In this document: piece by piece, positions 63,748 to 64,000 of the stretch
Numbering within the stretch: the first letter of the stretch is position 1
Layout: every line of letters starts with the position of its first letter
NCBI GenBank assembly: GCA_020636325.1
Contig: JACJYC010000005.1
Span: 1-64,000 of the forward strand
Direction: 5' to 3'
DNA from: Lewinellaceae bacterium
Lineage (GTDB): Bacteria > Bacteroidota > Bacteroidia > Chitinophagales > Saprospiraceae
Length of the DNA: 64,000 bases
Notes under the pieces: generated by a model
Seen by the model: the letters and a program-made list of their open reading frames with translations, nothing else
The model's database searches: none
Told to the model about the DNA's origin: nothing
Position numbers and translations under genes: made by a program

Positions 63748-64000
63748 TGAAGCTATTGATTGATATGAACCTTTCCCCGACATGGGTGAGCTATTTTTCG
63801 GATGCTGGCATTGAATCGGTTCATTGGTCAAAGCTCGGAAATCATTATGCATCTGACAAAGAAATATTTCGTTGGGCCAAAGAAAATGGGTTCATTGTAT
63901 TTACACATGACCTGGATTTTGGAGCCATCCTGGCATCTACACAAGCCATGGGGCCTAGCGTAATCCAAGTTAGGACACAGGATACCATGCCTGAAAAATT
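63747..64000 (+). CDS. DUF5615 PIN-like toxin, 5' part
   Basis: 84 visible residues from ATG 63747, cut by the right edge of the window. The start KLLIDMNLSPTWVSYF carries the first acidic residue of the PIN-like fold (D6), and FIVFTHDLDFGAILAST shows the second acidic motif (HDLDFG). This is the usual partner of DUF433 and is thought to be an RNase-type toxin. The genes are coupled: TGATG overlaps the DUF433 stop. Confidence 0.85.
   Translation, partial: MKLLIDMNLSPTWVSYFSDAGIESVHWSKLGNHYASDKEIFRWAKENGFIVFTHDLDFGAILASTQAMGPSVIQVRTQDTMPEK

Overview
The window looks like a chromosomal segment of a Bacteroidota bacterium, most likely from the Saprospiria/Lewinella-like branch. Evidence: a type IX secretion sorting domain on the first protein; promoters of the TTTG-N19-TAnnTTTG type; a hybrid beta-propeller sensor kinase of Reg_prop/Y_Y_Y type with a LytTR regulator; a TonB-dependent receptor with a carboxypeptidase-like N-terminal domain; secreted DUF1553/DUF1501 proteins; and many small lipoproteins. 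Base composition is moderately GC-rich except for two clearly AT-rich islands (about 33.66-35.6 kb and 42.8-44.2 kb). No rRNA, tRNA, insertion sequence or CRISPR array was seen.

Layout. 0-6 kb: the end of a T9SS cargo protein, then a large CHAT protease / nSTAND ATPase / transmembrane / 14-blade WD40 protein with a small unknown partner. 6-12 kb: a VPS10/BNR-repeat secreted protein and a divergent TonB receptor. 12-22.7 kb: two convergent blocks (Gfo/Idh oxidoreductase, PmoA-like DUF6807 and DUF1080 on +; DUF1553, DUF1501, a Tat-signal stub, gluconate-2-dehydrogenase subunit 3-like and GMC oxidoreductase on -). Together they suggest periplasmic oxidation and cleavage of glycosides through 3-keto sugars. 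22.9-31.7 kb: a small envelope protein, a methyltransferase, a lipoprotein, the LytTR two-component pair and two HGSNAT-like acyltransferases. 31.9-33.2 kb: folC.

33.7-35.6 kb: an AT-rich type II restriction-modification pair (ApaLI-like nuclease plus beta-class methyltransferase). 35.6-37 kb: an ArsR/AHSA1/DUF4256 operon with two operators over its own promoter. 37-40.4 kb: lipoproteins and an ABC transporter pair. 40.5-42.8 kb: katG with an OxyR-type palindrome upstream. 43-44.2 kb: an AT-rich lone DUF4268/PD-(D/E)XK gene. 44.4-47 kb: a lipoprotein and a PLAT/aerolysin-like protein with C-terminal tandem repeats. 47-51 kb: pfkA, a rhomboid protease and a GHL10 hydrolase. 51-58.7 kb: an FtsX-type permease and a 1615-residue exonuclease-RecQ-UvrD fusion helicase. 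58.8-64 kb: uxaB, a DEAD-box helicase with a long leader, anmK, and a DUF433/DUF5615 toxin-antitoxin pair cut by the window edge.

The most notable non-coding signals are: a pair of matching two-turn direct repeats upstream of the LytTR kinase operon and upstream of the lipoprotein gene beyond its 3' end (a probable small regulon); a textbook promoter covered by two ArsR operators; an exact OxyR consensus before katG; and degenerate short-unit tandem arrays that begin exactly at stop codons in several intergenic gaps. No database searches were possible, so family names rest on recognised motifs and architecture.
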